Of a stretch of DNA of 54,732 nt, positions 24,493 to 32,929 are shown one piece after another. The position numbers and the translations under genes were made by a program. Numbering within the stretch: the first letter of the stretch is position 1; each line of letters starts with the position of its first letter. Under the pieces are notes generated by a model. The model was not told the origin of the DNA. It made no database searches and saw only the letters and a program-made list of their open reading frames with translations. Source of the DNA: CAVVYW01 sp963752605 (lineage in GTDB: Bacteria > Actinomycetota > Thermoleophilia > Solirubrobacterales > 70-9); assembly GCA_963752605.1 (NCBI GenBank), contig CAVVYW010000008.1, forward strand, positions 1-54,732, given 5' to 3'.

Positions 24493-25743
24493 ATGGTGGG
24501 GCAGCCGGCGATCGAGGTCAGGGACCTCAGCAAAAGCTACCGCGTGCCGACGGCCGGGGCACGTGGCCTCAGGAGCCGGCTTCTTCACCCGGTCGACATG
24601 GGTCGGGCGCACCGGCTCCAGGTCCTCGACGGGATCACGTTCTCGGTCTACCGGGGCGAGATGTTCGCCCTGCTCGGTCGAAACGGGTGCGGAAAGAGCA
24701 CGCTGCTGCGGATGATCGCCAGCATTTACGGGCCCGACAGCGGCTCGATCAAGGTGGCGGGGCGCATTGCTCCGCTGATCGAGCTCGGCGTCGGCTTCGA
24801 TCCCGAGCTCACCGCCACCCAGAACATCGTCCTCAACGGGGTGATGCTCGGCATGAGCCCGCGCGAGCTGGACGAGCAGACCGACGCGATTCTGGAGTTT
24901 GGCGAGCTCGTGGACTTCGCCAACATGCCGTTGAAGAACTTCTCCTCGGGGATGCAGCTGAGGCTCGCGTTCGCGATCGTCGTGCAAACACGGCCGGACG
25001 TGCTCCTCGTCGACGAGATCTACGCCGTCGGAGACGCGGGCTTCCAGCAGAAGTGCACGGAGGCCCTGCTCGAGCTGAGGTCGGCCGGAACCACGGTAGT
25101 GCTGGTCACCCACGACATGGAGATCGTCCAGCGCTACTGCGACCGAGCGATGCTGATCGAGCGAGGCCGCATCGAGGCCGAAGGGGATCCGACCCCGGTC
25201 GTCCGCCGCTACTTCGAACTCACCCTCGAGCACCGGCCGCTCGACGTGAACGACTTCCTGATCGAAGCGATCGGTGGCGGGAAACTCGAGCCTCGGGGCC
25301 GAATCGTGGATCTCTCGGTAAAGGGTTCAGAGGGGAGGAGCGCCACCGTGCAGCAGGGCGCTCCGATCGAGGTGGAGGCCGTGATCGATGTCGAACGGCC
25401 GATCCGGGCCGCGGGGCTGCGGCTCGAGATCAGAACCGAGCATGGGGCCAGGGTGTTCTCGCCGTCGGACTCAGTCGCGGAAGACGGTAGCTCGGAGTTC
25501 GCCCCGGGGCAGCGTGTCCACGCGTACGTCACGATCGAGAACCGCCTCTCGCCGGGGCCGTACCGGCTGAACTGCGTGGTGCTCCACGCTGATGCCAAGG
25601 GCCCGGTCGCCGCCTCCCCGAATCGCTCACTGGCGTTCGAGGTCGGCGGCACGGCGCACCCCGGGGCGGGCCTCGTCTCGCTCGAGCATCAGGTCCGCTT
25701 CGAGGCCGAGACGCAGCCCGCGCACGAGCACTTCCCGTCATGA
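24493..25743 (+). CDS. wzt: polysaccharide ABC exporter ATPase with Wzt-like C-terminal domain
   Basis: 416 residues. Walker A is LGRNGCGKST at about 61-70, signature NFSSGMQLRLAFA, Walker B VLLVDEI followed by YAVGDAGFQQKC, the arrangement of Wzt/TagH-type ATPases. After residue 240 comes a beta-sandwich domain of about 150 residues (VDLS..., GPYRLNCVVLHADAKGP), the part that in Wzt recognises the terminal modification of the glycan. The ATG at 24493 is chosen because the upstream extension lies inside the methyltransferase gene. It overlaps the permease gene by ATGA. The pair exports a finished polymer on its lipid carrier across the inner membrane. Confidence 0.91.
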   Translation: MVGQPAIEVRDLSKSYRVPTAGARGLRSRLLHPVDMGRAHRLQVLDGITFSVYRGEMFALLGRNGCGKSTLLRMIASIYGPDSGSIKVAGRIAPLIELGVGFDPELTATQNIVLNGVMLGMSPRELDEQTDAILEFGELVDFANMPLKNFSSGMQLRLAFAIVVQTRPDVLLVDEIYAVGDAGFQQKCTEALLELRSAGTTVVLVTHDMEIVQRYCDRAMLIERGRIEAEGDPTPVVRRYFELTLEHRPLDVNDFLIEAIGGGKLEPRGRIVDLSVKGSEGRSATVQQGAPIEVEAVIDVERPIRAAGLRLEIRTEHGARVFSPSDSVAEDGSSEFAPGQRVHAYVTIENRLSPGPYRLNCVVLHADAKGPVAASPNRSLAFEVGGTAHPGAGLVSLEHQVRFEAETQPAHEHFPS

Positions 25744-26594
25744 GTACCTCGGAGACAGCCCTTGCCCCCGAGCTCGCAGACGTCAGTGGCCCCTCCGCGC
25801 TTGGGGGCGGCTGGCGGCGCTTTCTGCAGCTGCTCTGGCTGACCGCCGTCGCCGACTACAAGCATAGGTATGCCGGTTCGGCGCTCGGATACCTATGGAC
25901 GCTCCTCAATCCCCTGTTGCTGTTCGGGGTGCTCTACGTCGTCATCACCGAGATCTTCGCCGGATATTCGGGTGTCGAGGCGTATCCGGTGATGCTGCTG
26001 CTCAACATCGAGCTGATGCAGTTCTTCACCGAGGCCACAATCGTCGCGACCTACTCGCTCGAGCGCGAGGCGTTGATCCGCAAGGTGACTATCCCACAGG
26101 TCGTCGTGCCGCTGTCGAGCGTGCTCAATTCGACCTTTTCCCTAACCGGGGGGCTGGTGGTCGCCTTCGTCTGGATACTCGCCTATGGCGTCGCCCCGAC
26201 GTGGAGCTGGCTGCTGTTCCCCGTGGTGCTGGTGGCGCTGCTCGCATTCACCTGCGCCATCGCGCTGCTCACCTCGAGCCTCTATGTCCGCTACCGGGAC
26301 GTGGCCCAGATCCTCCCGGGAGTCTGCCGCGCGCTCTTCTTTCTCACCCCCGTGATCTATCCGATCGAGGCGATCCCGAAGGGCTGGTTGACCACCCTGG
26401 AGTCATTCAATCCACTCGCACCCCTTTTCGTCCAGCTGCGAGTCTGGGTGATCGATCCCGACGCTCCGGGCTGGTTCGAATACGCGGAGGGCCCGTTCCA
26501 GGAGTTGATGCCCTTCGTGCTCTTCTTCGCGATCTGTGGCCTGGGTGCCTACGTCTTCGCCCGGCGCGCCGGTCGCGTCGCCGAAGAGCTCTAG
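25740..26594 (+). CDS. wzm: polysaccharide ABC exporter permease
   Basis: 284 residues, ABC-2 type. The N-terminal amphipathic stretch LLWLTAVADYKHRYAGSALGYLWTLLNPL is the hallmark of Wzm/TagG permeases. Six hydrophobic segments follow, with the conserved LYVRYRDVAQILPGVCRALFFLTPVIYP before the fifth helix. The start overlaps the ATPase stop (ATGA), so both are made together. With the O-antigen ligase-like protein, this suggests synthesis on the cytoplasmic side, export by ABC transporter and attachment or modification outside. Confidence 0.92.
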   Translation: MSTSETALAPELADVSGPSALGGGWRRFLQLLWLTAVADYKHRYAGSALGYLWTLLNPLLLFGVLYVVITEIFAGYSGVEAYPVMLLLNIELMQFFTEATIVATYSLEREALIRKVTIPQVVVPLSSVLNSTFSLTGGLVVAFVWILAYGVAPTWSWLLFPVVLVALLAFTCAIALLTSSLYVRYRDVAQILPGVCRALFFLTPVIYPIEAIPKGWLTTLESFNPLAPLFVQLRVWVIDPDAPGWFEYAEGPFQELMPFVLFFAICGLGAYVFARRAGRVAEEL

Positions 26595-26605
26595 GCACGG
26601 GCCCC

Positions 26606-27574
26606 GTGCCCGAGGCAGACGAGAGGGCCGGCACGCGCGGGCCCCTGCGGCGGCTGCTGGCGCGCGCCCTGCCGGGTTGGGCCAAGCCCAGGCTCGGGGA
26701 GGCCAGGGCCCAGTACCGGCCGCGCCCGCTCAAGATCCCGGCCCGCTACCAGAGGATGCGAATCCCGGACCCGGCTCCCTCGATCTCGATCGTGACCCCC
26801 TCGCTCAACCAGGGGAGCTACATCCACCAGGCGATCGAGAGCGTCCTGGGCCAAGACTATCCCGCGCTCGAGTACACGGTCATGGACGGCGGGTCGCAGG
26901 ACGGGACGCCTGAGGTGCTCGACCGCTACCGGGAGCGCTTCCATCACGTCGAGACCAGGCCCGACCAAGGCCCTGCTGACGCGATCAACCGCGGCTTCGA
27001 GCGATCCAGCGGCGAGATCATGGGCTGGCTCAACGCCGACGATCTGCTCCTGCCGGGGTCGCTCGCATACATCGGCGCCTACTTCGCCGGGCACCCGGAG
27101 GTCGACGTCGTCTACGGCCACCGGATCCTGCTCGACGAGCGCGGTCGCGACGTCGGCATCTGGGTGACCCCCCGCCACAGCGAGGATTCGCTGCGGTGGT
27201 TCGACTTCGTCCCCCAGGAGGCCAGTTTCTGGCGGCGGGGGGTCTGGGCGAGGGTGGGCGGGGTGGACGAGTCGTTCGAGATCGCCTTCGACTGGGATCT
27301 GTTTCTTCGGCTCGAGGCAGCGGGCGCGAGGATTACCCGGGTTCCCCGGTTCCTCGGCGGCTTTCGCCTTCATCCGGGCCAGAAGAGCGCGGTCAAGCGC
27401 GAGAGGGCGCTAATCGAGCTGGACTCGCTTCGCGAGCACCGAAACCAGAGGCCGGTGGGGCTCGATGAGGCACAGGCGAGGGTTGACCGTTTGCGCGCGC
27501 GAAGCATTCTGGACTACGTTTGGCACCGGGCGGCGCGGCGGGTCGAAGCACGCCTCCCGGTCCCTGCGCCATGA
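26606..27574 (+). CDS. GT2 glycosyltransferase
   Basis: 322 residues from GTG 26606, 12 bases after the permease stop; the frame open further upstream lies inside the permease gene and is not used. After a basic N-terminal segment of about 50 residues the GT-A domain reads SISIVTPSLNQGSYIHQAIE, MDGGSQDGTPEVLDRY, IMGWLNADDLLLPGSL (the xDD metal site) and DWDLFLRLEAAGARITRVPR. It is a close paralogue of the GT2 half of the next gene, including the segment FDFVPQEASFWRRGVW. It probably adds one sugar to the polymer exported by the neighbouring transporter; sugar unknown. Confidence 0.9.
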   Translation: MPEADERAGTRGPLRRLLARALPGWAKPRLGEARAQYRPRPLKIPARYQRMRIPDPAPSISIVTPSLNQGSYIHQAIESVLGQDYPALEYTVMDGGSQDGTPEVLDRYRERFHHVETRPDQGPADAINRGFERSSGEIMGWLNADDLLLPGSLAYIGAYFAGHPEVDVVYGHRILLDERGRDVGIWVTPRHSEDSLRWFDFVPQEASFWRRGVWARVGGVDESFEIAFDWDLFLRLEAAGARITRVPRFLGGFRLHPGQKSAVKRERALIELDSLREHRNQRPVGLDEAQARVDRLRARSILDYVWHRAARRVEARLPVPAP

Positions 27575-27593
27575 TCAACCGAGGTCCCCAATC

Positions 27594-29675
27594 ATGGGCG
27601 CTATCCGTTTCTCAATAGACGCAGATCTTGTCCGGCTCCTCACCGAGGAGCTGCCACTGGAGGTGTTCGTCGAGACGGGCACCTACGAGGGGGGGAGCGT
27701 GCGGGCGATGCTCGCCCTATTCAACGAGATCCACACGATCGAGCTCTCGAGCGACCTGGCGAAGCGCGCCGAGGAGGAGTTCGCCAGCACATCGGGGGTG
27801 AACGTCCATCAGGGCCGATCGGAGAACGTGCTTACTCGCCTGCGACCGAAGCTGAAGGGGAGGCCCGCGCTCTTCTGGCTCGACGCGCACTGGTCGGACG
27901 AGCCCCAGGCGGTCGGTGGCGACGGCCAATGTCCGCTGCTCGGGGAGATCGAGGCGATCGACTCACTTCACGAGCAGAGCGTCGTGATGATCGACGACGC
28001 CCGCCTCTTCCTTTCCCCGCCGCCGCCTCCGGCAGACGCCTCCGACTGGCCCGACCTGAGCGCGGTCCTCGAGCGGCTTCGCCGCCTCAGGCCCGAGCAT
28101 GAGTTGATGGTGATCGACGACGTCATCGTCTTCTTCCAGCCGGCGGTGCAGGAGGCGTTGCGCGACTACGCGGTGGCCAATGCTGGCGATGGCGAGTACG
28201 GTGGGGATGCGCCCGCCCGCGAGGCGGTTCATGGGCTGGGCGAGCGCATTGACGCTATTCACCGCCAGCTCGAGGACGCACAGCAGGGGCTGCAAAGCCT
28301 CGGCGCCGAGTCGCGGGCGACGCACAAGGCGCTGGTGGAATCGGGGCTGCTGGAGGCGCACCAGGAGCTGCGGGCTTTGACCGAGATCGTGGCCTCGCTC
28401 GGCCGAGACCTGCAGGCGGCCCGCGGGGAGGTCGCCTCGAACCGCTCTGAGGCGGCGTCGAAGATGGAAGCGCTCGTGTGCGAAGTCGAGTCCAGGCTCG
28501 ACGCGTTTCGCGAACAGGTCGATCCGCGGCTCGCCCGCATCGACAACCAGGTCAGAAACACCCGCATCATCGTGGGCCGGCTTCGTGACGAGCAGGGCGC
28601 CGGCGTGGCCGCGGTGGCGGAGCTCAGGGACGAGCTCGGTGCGTTCCGTAAGGAGGTTCGTCCGATCCTGGAGGCGCAGAGAGCGCGCGGCGCCCGCGGT
28701 CAGAAGTTCCTGCGAGTGCTTGGGGCGCCGTTCCGTCCCATCGCCCGATTGACCCGTGCGAGTAGGGAGCGCTGGAGGGTACGCCTGCACCGGCTCCTAG
28801 GGACCAGGCCGAAGCTCGGCCGGCTGCACCACCACCCACCGATGCCGTTGCAGGTGCCCGAGCGCTACCGAAAGGAGAACCCCCCGGAGTCGCCGCCGAC
28901 CATCTCGATCGTCACGCCTTCCTTCAACCAGGGCCGCTACCTCGAGCGGACCATCGAGAGCGTGCTCGATCAGGCCTACCCACAGCTCGAGTACATGGTC
29001 CAGGACGGCGGTTCCACGGATGAGACGCGTGAGGTGCTGGAGCGGTGCGAAGGCCGGCTGCACCACTGGGAGATGCGAGAGGACAAGGGCCAGGGCCACG
29101 CGATCAACGTCGGCATGGCACGCACCAGCGGCGAGATCATGGCCTGGCTCAACTCGGACGACCTCCTCCTGCCCGGCTCCCTCTGCTACGTCGCTCGCTA
29201 TTTCTCAGACCACCCGGACGTGGACGCTCTCTACGGGCACCGCGTCCTGATCGACGAGGACGACCAGGAGATCGGCCGCTGGGTCCTGCCTCGGCACGGA
29301 GACGAGCTCCTCTCATGGGCCGACTTCATCCCGCAGGAGACGCTCTTCTGGCGGCGCCGAATCTGGGAGCAGGTCGGTGCCAGCATGGACGAGCACTTCC
29401 GCTTCGCACTCGACTGGGACCTCCTGCTTCGCTTTCGCGACGCCGGCGCACGGATTGTCCGCGTGCCGCGCTTCCTTGGGGCTTTCCGGGTCCATACGGA
29501 GCAGAAGACGAACGCCCAGTGGGACACGGCTGGCGAGACGGAGATGGCCCTGATCCGGACGCGCGAGCTCAATCGCGAGGTCACCACCGCCGAGATCGGC
29601 GAGCGCCTCCGCTGGTACCTGCGCCGCCACGTGGTTCTCCACAAGCTCTATCGCGCCGGGGTCCTCCGGTACTGA
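27594..29675 (+). CDS. methyltransferase-like domain, coiled coil and GT2 glycosyltransferase in one protein
   Basis: 693 residues. Residues 1-190 are a class I methyltransferase-fold domain (VFVETGTYEGGSVRAML, ALFWLDAHWSDEPQ, VVMIDDARLF), similar to CmcI or FkbM-linked proteins. Residues about 205-370 form a long helical, probably coiled-coil region (AHQELRALTEIVASL; RLDAFREQVDPRLARIDNQV). Residues 434-693 are GT2: TISIVTPSFNQGRYLERTIE, VQDGGSTDETREVLERC, IMAWLNSDDLLLPGSL. The GT2 part is a paralogue of the preceding gene. The coiled coil might act as a molecular ruler or oligomerise the enzyme, as in WbdA/WbdD-like chain-length systems; that is inference. ATG 27594 was chosen by domain start. 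Confidence 0.85.
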   Translation: MGAIRFSIDADLVRLLTEELPLEVFVETGTYEGGSVRAMLALFNEIHTIELSSDLAKRAEEEFASTSGVNVHQGRSENVLTRLRPKLKGRPALFWLDAHWSDEPQAVGGDGQCPLLGEIEAIDSLHEQSVVMIDDARLFLSPPPPPADASDWPDLSAVLERLRRLRPEHELMVIDDVIVFFQPAVQEALRDYAVANAGDGEYGGDAPAREAVHGLGERIDAIHRQLEDAQQGLQSLGAESRATHKALVESGLLEAHQELRALTEIVASLGRDLQAARGEVASNRSEAASKMEALVCEVESRLDAFREQVDPRLARIDNQVRNTRIIVGRLRDEQGAGVAAVAELRDELGAFRKEVRPILEAQRARGARGQKFLRVLGAPFRPIARLTRASRERWRVRLHRLLGTRPKLGRLHHHPPMPLQVPERYRKENPPESPPTISIVTPSFNQGRYLERTIESVLDQAYPQLEYMVQDGGSTDETREVLERCEGRLHHWEMREDKGQGHAINVGMARTSGEIMAWLNSDDLLLPGSLCYVARYFSDHPDVDALYGHRVLIDEDDQEIGRWVLPRHGDELLSWADFIPQETLFWRRRIWEQVGASMDEHFRFALDWDLLLRFRDAGARIVRVPRFLGAFRVHTEQKTNAQWDTAGETEMALIRTRELNREVTTAEIGERLRWYLRRHVVLHKLYRAGVLRY

Positions 29676-30397
29676 GGGCTACCAGCCGGAGGGTGGTCTC
29701 GGCTGTAGCCCAGGGCCCGCATCTCGGCACCGTGCAGCCTCCAGAAGCGCTCCTCGAGCTCGGGCGGCATCTCGTCGCGCCAGGCGCCCACCCGCCCGCG
29801 CCGAAACATGTGTGGAGCCGCCGCCTGCAGGTCCTCGAACGCGGGGAGCGGCTTTTTGACTCGCGTCAGCGAGATGCCGAGCTCCTCGGCGGCGCTGCCC
29901 ACCATCGCAACGGGGTCCTCGGTCGTGATGAGCTCCTCGAACCGAAGCATCGCCGTCGGACCGGATCGCCGCGTCCAGGCACGCACGTTCGCGGACCATT
30001 CTCCGAAGGGAGAGCGGTTCTCGTTCTCGAGCACGGATCCGAGGGCCTGCGTGTGGCTCATTCCCTCGAACCCCTCCTCCTTCCATTCGAGCACGAAGCG
30101 GGCGTGCGAGACAACCGCGTCGCGCCCGTCACGCACGATGCACAGCGCCGGGCTGGAGTCGGAGGCGTCGGCCACATCGTGAGTCTTCACGAATGTAGGG
30201 CCGGCCTCATCTCTCATCCGCGGTAACTCCTTCGGATCGAGCTCCAGGCGGTACGGGTACACCTCGTCGAGTTGTAGGCGTGTGTCTCCGTACCTGTTTG
30301 CGCTCATGACTCCGAAGCCGAACGACAGGAGAAGCCGGACGTAGGTGTTGCCGGAACGGGGATACGAGGCGAGCCAGACGATCATTCTTGCCGGCAC
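29648..30397 (-). CDS. sulfotransferase
   Basis: 249 residues. The PAPS-binding loop is IVWLASYPRSGNTYVRLLL (5'-phosphosulfate motif, residues 6-20), and the 3'-phosphate motif is CIVRDGRDAVVSHARFVL, as in the Sulfotransfer_1 family. The Arg and Ser of that second motif are present. A possible catalytic His is in VKTHDV. It overlaps the preceding GT gene by 28 bases at its 3' end. In a fucose-containing polysaccharide locus its likely substrate is a sugar hydroxyl of the polymer or its lipid, giving a sulfated glycan. That is inference; sulfotransferases of this family also act on small molecules. Confidence 0.88.
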   Translation of the reverse strand: MPARMIVWLASYPRSGNTYVRLLLSFGFGVMSANRYGDTRLQLDEVYPYRLELDPKELPRMRDEAGPTFVKTHDVADASDSSPALCIVRDGRDAVVSHARFVLEWKEEGFEGMSHTQALGSVLENENRSPFGEWSANVRAWTRRSGPTAMLRFEELITTEDPVAMVGSAAEELGISLTRVKKPLPAFEDLQAAAPHMFRRGRVGAWRDEMPPELEERFWRLHGAEMRALGYSRDHPPAGSPQYRRTPAR

Positions 30398-31062
30398 TAG
30401 TTTGGCGCTTCGGCGTTGACCTCCAGGTAGATGCTGGCGTGCTCACGGGGAGACTGGGGGCCGAACGGGGGAATGTTCACCGCCGCCTTCAGCTTCGGCG
30501 CTTCCTCCGTCTTGAACTCTCCGTCGATGAAGGTGTCGACGTTCCCGACCTCGGACCCGTCCGGTAGCACGACCCAGCCTGCCTCGAACGAGTCGGCGCC
30601 CTCCTTCTCGGCGGCTACGTAGAGCCCGGCCTTGCCCTCGGCGAGGTCGGCCTCGAACGGGATGTTCTCGTCGAAGCTGAGCAGTTGGTGGGCGAGCGAG
30701 ATCTCGCCACTGGCCGAGTCGTCGGAGATCTCCACCTCGCCCAGCTCGAAGCCGTCGCGGGTTGCGAGCGTAGCCTTCCCGTCGTCGAGCTCGTCGGTCG
30801 CGAACCAGGTCGAGACCGACTTCCCATCCGCGACATAGCCCGCGACCCGGTTCCCGTCGGTGATCAGGGCAAGCTGGGCGTCGGTGCCCTCGATCGGAGC
30901 GACGTAGGTCTTCAGCGGCCCCGGATCGACCTTGTCACCGTCGCCGCCGTCGCCGCAGCTCGCGGCCAGGGATAAAGCCGCCACCGCGAGCACGATGATG
31001 GCGCCCCGCAGCTGCCGCTGCCTCGACTCGACCCGCCTCAACACGCGCGCGATCATACTCAC
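30397..31062 (-). CDS. hypothetical lipoprotein
   Basis: About 221 residues. A basic start (RVLRRVESRQRQLRG) precedes a hydrophobic stretch (AIIVLAVAALSLAASC) whose Cys fits a lipoprotein signal, followed by an acidic linker (GDGGDGDKVD). The mature part is beta-rich with repeated short strands (YVAPIEGTDAQLALITDGN; EKEGADSFEAGWVVLPDG). It starts with GTG at 31062 overlapping the stop of the upstream membrane-protein gene by four bases; ATG 31056 is an alternative. The stop touches the start of the sulfotransferase gene, so the three minus-strand genes appear to form one unit. No family recognised. Confidence 0.7.
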   Translation of the reverse strand: MSMIARVLRRVESRQRQLRGAIIVLAVAALSLAASCGDGGDGDKVDPGPLKTYVAPIEGTDAQLALITDGNRVAGYVADGKSVSTWFATDELDDGKATLATRDGFELGEVEISDDSASGEISLAHQLLSFDENIPFEADLAEGKAGLYVAAEKEGADSFEAGWVVLPDGSEVGNVDTFIDGEFKTEEAPKLKAAVNIPPFGPQSPREHASIYLEVNAEAPN

Positions 31063-32870
31063 GAGGCCCCGTGCGCCATCGGCTCTGAGGGCCGTTTGAT
31101 GATCACCCAGTCCCCGCCGGTCTCCTCCTCGGAGGTGACCCGGGTCCAGCCCTCCTTCCGCTCCAGCCTGCGCAGGAAGCGTCGCATGCCGGGATTGCCG
31201 CCGATCGTCTCGTCGGCGTAGATCACGTCTACGTCCGCGTCCCGAAGTACCTCGGAGAGGGAGGTGCCGAGCGGCCGCGGGTCGAGCTGCTCCTGCAGGT
31301 TGATGCCTGAGCAGACATCCGGTTCTCCGAGATAGGCGCAGCCCTCCGAGCCGAACCGGGCCGAGAGCACGACGTTGGTGCGCCCACCGATCTCGTCGGC
31401 GTGGTCCTCGAACCGCTCGACCATCTGCCGCACCGGCTGGCCGCGCCCGTTCTGCGGCGTGGAATACGTCGGTCCGTAGTGGCTCGGGACCGCGACCAGC
31501 AGCGCCGCCGCCAAAGGAAGCGCCGCCCGAAGCCGGCCGAGGGCCGGCCAGCGGGCGGCGATCACCATCACGCAGGTTCCGAACAGGACCAGCACCAGCA
31601 CCGTCAGGCTGAACATGTACGAGGGGCGCGGCCTGGTCACCATCATCGCGAAGGCGGTGGTCGGGACAAGGGAGACGAGCGCCACCCAGCCCCAGGCCCG
31701 CTCGCGCAGCCACATCACCCACCACCACTTGCGCTCGCGCCAGAGCACGGCCAAGCCCACGATCACCACGGCGAGGACCGCGAATGAGGCCAGCAGCGCC
31801 CGGTTCGAGCCGGTGTGGACCGGGATGAAGTCGGGGTTGAACCTGTCCGAGGCCGAGATCTCGCTGAACAGCGCCAGCTGCAGCCCCGACGGCAGCAGGC
31901 GCACGTTCCAGAGCCCGTGATCGGCCATCGCGCCAGGGTTCGAGCGGATTGCCTCCGTCAGCGACGGCCGCGTCTCGCCGAACTCGTCCTGCATCAACTT
32001 CTCACAGCGCAGTAGTGGGGTCCCGCCGAAGTCTCCAGTTCGCTGCTCGTAGGCAAAGGCATAGTTCTGGCAGACGGTGAGCCCATTTCGCTCGTCGAAT
32101 TCCGAGCCAGTCGTGCGATCGCCGGGGGTGTAGGGGATGGCGAACGCGACCACCGCGCCCAGTGCCAGGATGATCGCGCTCGGCCAGGCGAAGGCGACCG
32201 CCATCCGCTTCAGGGATACCTTCGCCTGGCCGCGGCGCCGCAGCCAGAGCTCGTAGCCGATGCAAATCAGGCCCCAGGTCACGGCCGCCAGGATCAGCTC
32301 GTTGCGGACGAAGACGCCGCCTACCAGGAGCACGGCCAGCACCCCGGCCCGCCGCTTCACCCCTGTGGTCGAGACCGCAATAAGCACGGCCACCAGCGCG
32401 GGGATCAGCGAGAACAGATGGACCTCGTAGAGAGTGTCGTAGTTGATCGGCAGCAGCGCCCACCAGGCCGCCAGCGCCCAGGCTATCCCCGGCGTCAGCA
32501 GTCGGCGAAACACCGCCAGCACCAGCAGCGAGACAGCCACCGTGATCACGATCCGGTGCACGGTCGTGACTTCGTAGGTATCCGGAATCAGCCACTGGAG
32601 CGTCCCGAAATAGACCTGGTAGAGCGGAGACCAGACGGGGTCGAGGTGGAAATCCGCCGCCCAGGCGGACGAGAAGGTGAAGTAGTCCGCGGTGTCCCCG
32701 GACGGGAGGTCCCGCCACTCCCACATCCCCCACAGCACCTTCAGCTGAATCAGAAAGATCGAGGGGTAGGCGAAGGCGGGACTGGCGGCGATGCGCTCGA
32801 GCGCGGCCAGGATCTGCCGCCACCCCGGGCCGTCCTGGGCCACCTCAGATCGGTTCGTCTCGTCGGGCAC
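31059..32870 (-). CDS. multi-spanning membrane protein, possible glycosyltransferase (GT-C type)
   Basis: 603 residues with about 10-12 hydrophobic helices over residues 30-455 and a soluble C-terminal domain of about 130 residues (VLSARFGSEGCAYLGEP; DVDVIYADETIGGNPGMRRF). The first loop after the first membrane helix is acidic and rich in aromatic residues (LPSGDTADYFTFSSAWAADF), and the order of helices resembles GT-C enzymes that use polyprenyl-phosphate sugars on the outer face of the membrane. I cannot see a motif that proves this. It sits back-to-back with a dolichyl-phosphate-type GT2 (32930) that could make such a donor, which supports the idea. Translationally coupled to the lipoprotein gene. 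Confidence 0.65.
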   Translation of the reverse strand: MPDETNRSEVAQDGPGWRQILAALERIAASPAFAYPSIFLIQLKVLWGMWEWRDLPSGDTADYFTFSSAWAADFHLDPVWSPLYQVYFGTLQWLIPDTYEVTTVHRIVITVAVSLLVLAVFRRLLTPGIAWALAAWWALLPINYDTLYEVHLFSLIPALVAVLIAVSTTGVKRRAGVLAVLLVGGVFVRNELILAAVTWGLICIGYELWLRRRGQAKVSLKRMAVAFAWPSAIILALGAVVAFAIPYTPGDRTTGSEFDERNGLTVCQNYAFAYEQRTGDFGGTPLLRCEKLMQDEFGETRPSLTEAIRSNPGAMADHGLWNVRLLPSGLQLALFSEISASDRFNPDFIPVHTGSNRALLASFAVLAVVIVGLAVLWRERKWWWVMWLRERAWGWVALVSLVPTTAFAMMVTRPRPSYMFSLTVLVLVLFGTCVMVIAARWPALGRLRAALPLAAALLVAVPSHYGPTYSTPQNGRGQPVRQMVERFEDHADEIGGRTNVVLSARFGSEGCAYLGEPDVCSGINLQEQLDPRPLGTSLSEVLRDADVDVIYADETIGGNPGMRRFLRRLERKEGWTRVTSEEETGGDWVIIKRPSEPMAHGAS

Positions 32871-32929
32871 GAAGGCGGCATCGTAGGCGCACGCAGCCTG
32901 CCCAACAGCGGCTAACTACCATCGGCGCC

